This document shows, one piece after another, positions 7,181 to 8,441 of a DNA stretch of 8,441 bases. Below the pieces are notes generated by a model. The model made no database searches, was not told the DNA's origin, and worked only from the letters and a program-made list of their open reading frames with translations. The position numbers and the translations under genes were made by a program. The stretch is from Sulfurovum sp. bin170 (lineage in GTDB: Bacteria > Campylobacterota > Campylobacteria > Campylobacterales > Sulfurovaceae): NCBI RefSeq assembly GCF_010892395.1, contig NZ_JAACKB010000121.1:1-8441 (forward strand). Direction: 5' to 3'. Within the stretch, counting starts at the first letter, position 1, and every line of letters starts with the position of its first letter.

Positions 7181-7516
7181 TTAGTAAACCCTCTTCTGCA
7201 AAACCAACTTTATCGTGCTGTCCTCTTGAATCTCTTTTTTCAACTTATACCCATGCTTCAAAGCATTCTCCAAAATCTTCTCTCTTTGAGCCTCCCTATA
7301 AACCCTTTTTGCCTCCTCTACCAACTCACTGTAAATCGTCTCAACTCTCGCTATCTCTTCTGCTTTGCCTCGTCCATAATCGTAGTCATACTGGTTAAAC
7401 TCAAATTTACCATCTACCATTTTGATGTTACTATTTCCACTCTTGGCTATTGCCTCTTTTGCCAATACACCATCATCTATCTGCATCGAACCTGTTATTT
7501 TTACAACTCTGCTCAT
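7181..7516 (-). CDS. DUF1257/Ycf35-like small protein
   Basis: This 111-residue protein most resembles the DUF1257 (Ycf35) family: a beta-rich N-terminal half (about 1-45) and a C-terminal helix with an Arg/Tyr-rich repeat of small residues (VYREAQREKILENALKHGY at about 72-90) followed by a closing strand IKLVLQK (102-108), which matches the family's RYAY...A...GF...IRLVLQR pattern. The N-terminal half is less similar to plastid/cyanobacterial Ycf35 than the C-terminal half. Function is unknown in the family. The gene overlaps the radical-SAM gene by ATGA, with AAAGGA about 9 nt before its ATG, so the two are probably co-translated. Its place in a run with DUF2997, a radical-SAM protein and a Ycf46-type ATPase supports the family call. 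Confidence 0.72.
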   Translation of the reverse strand: MSRVVKITGSMQIDDGVLAKEAIAKSGNSNIKMVDGKFEFNQYDYDYGRGKAEEIARVETIYSELVEEAKRVYREAQREKILENALKHGYKLKKEIQEDSTIKLVLQKRVY

Positions 7517-8025
7517 ATCTTCAAATCCTTTAAAAACTCATCTTGTGGATAACCAGTCACTATCAGAGTGCCATCTTCACAGATTTCAACCTCTACACTC
7601 TCATTGTCAAACTCCCAAACCGTATCAGAAAAGTTATAAACCCTCTGCTCCTGCCCATATCGTCCAGCCACCAGTGTATCTATCTCTTTTAGAAGAGGTG
7701 AATTTTCAATCTCCTCTAGCCTAAATCCTGTAAAAACTTGTATGGTGAGTTTGGTCTCTGATTTTACTCTTTTGGCGATTTTGGTCAGCTCACTATCTTG
7801 CAAAAATGGCTCACCACCTGTAAAGGTCACACCATCCAAATTGGGTTGATTGAGAATCTCTTTAAAAATCTCATCAGCACTTTTCAGAATCTTGGCTTCA
7901 AAACTCCAACTCTCTCTGTTCCAACACCCCTTGCACCCCAAATCGCACCCTTGAACCCAAATAACGAAACGGTTTCCATTGCCATTAACAAAGTTTGATT
8001 TTTCGATATTGTGGATATTGAGCAT
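7513..8025 (-). CDS. Radical SAM 4Fe-4S protein (NrdG-like activating-enzyme family)
   Basis: From the ATG at 8025 the protein has 170 residues. CDLGCKGCW (27-35) is the C-x3-C-x2-C motif that holds the SAM-binding 4Fe-4S cluster, and VTFTGGEPFLQ (66-76) is the GGEP strand that contacts SAM. The short length and the start (NFVNGNGNRFVIWVQGC) are as in NrdG-type activases, but it lacks a nearby anaerobic ribonucleotide reductase, and its C-terminal part (VEVEICEDGTLIVTGYP, about 144-160) is like the group that neighbours DUF1257/DUF2997. It should reductively cleave SAM to a 5'-deoxyadenosyl radical; whether it makes a glycyl radical or modifies a peptide is unknown. ATG gives a TGATG junction with DUF2997; a GTG one codon upstream (8028) would also fit. 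It overlaps the next gene by ATGA. Confidence 0.88.
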   Translation of the reverse strand: MLNIHNIEKSNFVNGNGNRFVIWVQGCDLGCKGCWNRESWSFEAKILKSADEIFKEILNQPNLDGVTFTGGEPFLQDSELTKIAKRVKSETKLTIQVFTGFRLEEIENSPLLKEIDTLVAGRYGQEQRVYNFSDTVWEFDNESVEVEICEDGTLIVTGYPQDEFLKDLKI

Positions 8026-8222
8026 CACTTTTTAATCTGCTGTTTGGTTACAATCTTCTGCTTTTTGTAATATTCAGGTTTGTTTTTCTCTTTTCGCTCT
8101 CCCTCTAAACCTGCTAAGATTTCATCTAGTTCTGTTATGCAGATTTTGCCCTCCATGCCTTTGGTTTCGGCTTTTATATTGCCGTCTTTGTCGATTGTGA
8201 TTTCTATTTTGTAGTCTTTCAT
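8025..8222 (-). CDS. DUF2997-like small protein
   Basis: This 65-residue protein has the DUF2997 layout: a first strand KIEITIDKDGNI (4-15), a second strand AETKGMEGKICI (18-29) containing the G-x-x-G-K-x-C core, a short acidic helix ITELDEILAGLEG (29-41), then a Lys-rich tail with PEYYKKQ (49-55), close to the PEYY motif I recall for the family. Function is unknown. The single Cys (C28) sits in the conserved core and might be a ligand or a modification site, but that is inference. The ribosome binding site GAGGA (8234-8230) overlaps the stop of the small upstream frame, 7 nt before the ATG, and the gene abuts the radical-SAM gene, so it looks like an internal member of the operon. Confidence 0.75.
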   Translation of the reverse strand: MKDYKIEITIDKDGNIKAETKGMEGKICITELDEILAGLEGERKEKNKPEYYKKQKIVTKQQIKK

Positions 8223-8229
8223 TTCTTAG

Positions 8230-8234
8230 TCCTC
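8230..8234 (-). promoter_or_regulatory. Ribosome binding site for the DUF2997-like gene, overlapping an upstream stop
   Basis: GAGGA begins at the second base of the TGA (8235-8233) that ends the upstream small frame and lies 7 nt before the ATG at 8222. The overlap suggests the two frames are coupled, which is a reason to take the upstream frame seriously. Confidence 0.6.
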
Positions 8235-8440
8235 AATATTTAAAATGTCTTCGAACACATAATACATAACATTTACCTAACTCATTATTGATTTGATTAG
8301 TTTTATGTTTAAAACTAGTAATTTTTGGAGATAGGTATTGTTCTCTTTTACACCAAAACCAATCATCTCCTATAATATTATCAATGAATTCTTGTCTTAT
8401 ATAATACTCTCCATATTTACCTATATTTTTTTTGGCTCAT
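8233..8440 (-). pseudogene. Small open frame of unknown function, frame broken at an A8 tract
   Basis: On the minus strand a protein-like frame runs from about 8436 to a TGA at 8235-8233 with good-looking residues (for example KYGEYYIRQEFID, DDWFWCKREQYLSP, CYVLCVRRHFKY), but it has no ATG, GTG or TTG in frame; a TGA (8439-8437) closes it upstream. An ATG at 8440-8438 leads in another frame through MSQKKYR to an early stop. The two are joined by an A8 run (8433-8426): with one fewer A the ATG would read straight into the long frame, giving 68 residues beginning MSQKNIGKYGEYY. So this is a frameshifted gene, a slippage-dependent (phase-variable) gene, or a sequencing error in the homopolymer. 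I recognise no family. The window ends here, so upstream context is missing. Confidence 0.5.
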
Positions 8441-8441
8441 A

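Noticed and set aside
7513..8025. Radical-SAM protein as the anaerobic ribonucleotide reductase activase NrdG
   Set aside because: No nrdD is nearby and the operon partners and C-terminal part fit the DUF1257/DUF2997-associated group better.

Overview
The window is AT-rich DNA with many AGA and ATA codons, tightly packed genes and frequent 1-11 bp overlaps. These features, and the protein families seen, fit a Campylobacterota bacterium of the Sulfurimonas/Sulfurovum/Arcobacter kind. That assignment is inferred from composition and gene style; no rRNA or marker gene is present. No tRNA, rRNA, CRISPR array or insertion sequence was found.

Left half (1-4870, plus strand): five co-directional genes that overlap or nearly touch. 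They are the C-terminal part of a FemAB/GNAT-like acyltransferase (cut by the window edge), a DUF354 GT-B-like protein, a NodB/CE4 polysaccharide-deacetylase-like protein, an MBOAT O-acyltransferase of the AlgI type, and a membrane-anchored SGNH/GDSL protein of the AlgJ/AlgX type. Together they look like the tail of a surface-glycan or exopolysaccharide operon. The MBOAT/SGNH pair would pass acyl groups (usually acetyl) across the inner membrane onto the glycan, and the CE4-like and GNAT-like proteins would tailor its sugars.

Junction (4871-4996): a short gap between two convergent operons. It holds a 22-bp imperfect inverted repeat around a 56-nt core of about 50% GC. This is either a structured RNA/bidirectional terminator, a small palindromic repeat, or a remnant of coding sequence.

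Right half (8441 down to 4997, minus strand): in transcription order, a small open frame broken at an A8 tract, a DUF2997-like protein, a radical-SAM (NrdG-like) 4Fe-4S protein, a DUF1257/Ycf35-like protein, a RelE/ParE-type toxin-antitoxin pair, and a Ycf46-like AAA+ ATPase. DUF2997, the radical-SAM protein, DUF1257 and the Ycf46-type ATPase recur as neighbours in bacteria as far as I recall, but I know of no established function. This is the best candidate for an undescribed system. The toxin-antitoxin pair sits inside the operon in the same orientation, between DUF1257 and the ATPase.
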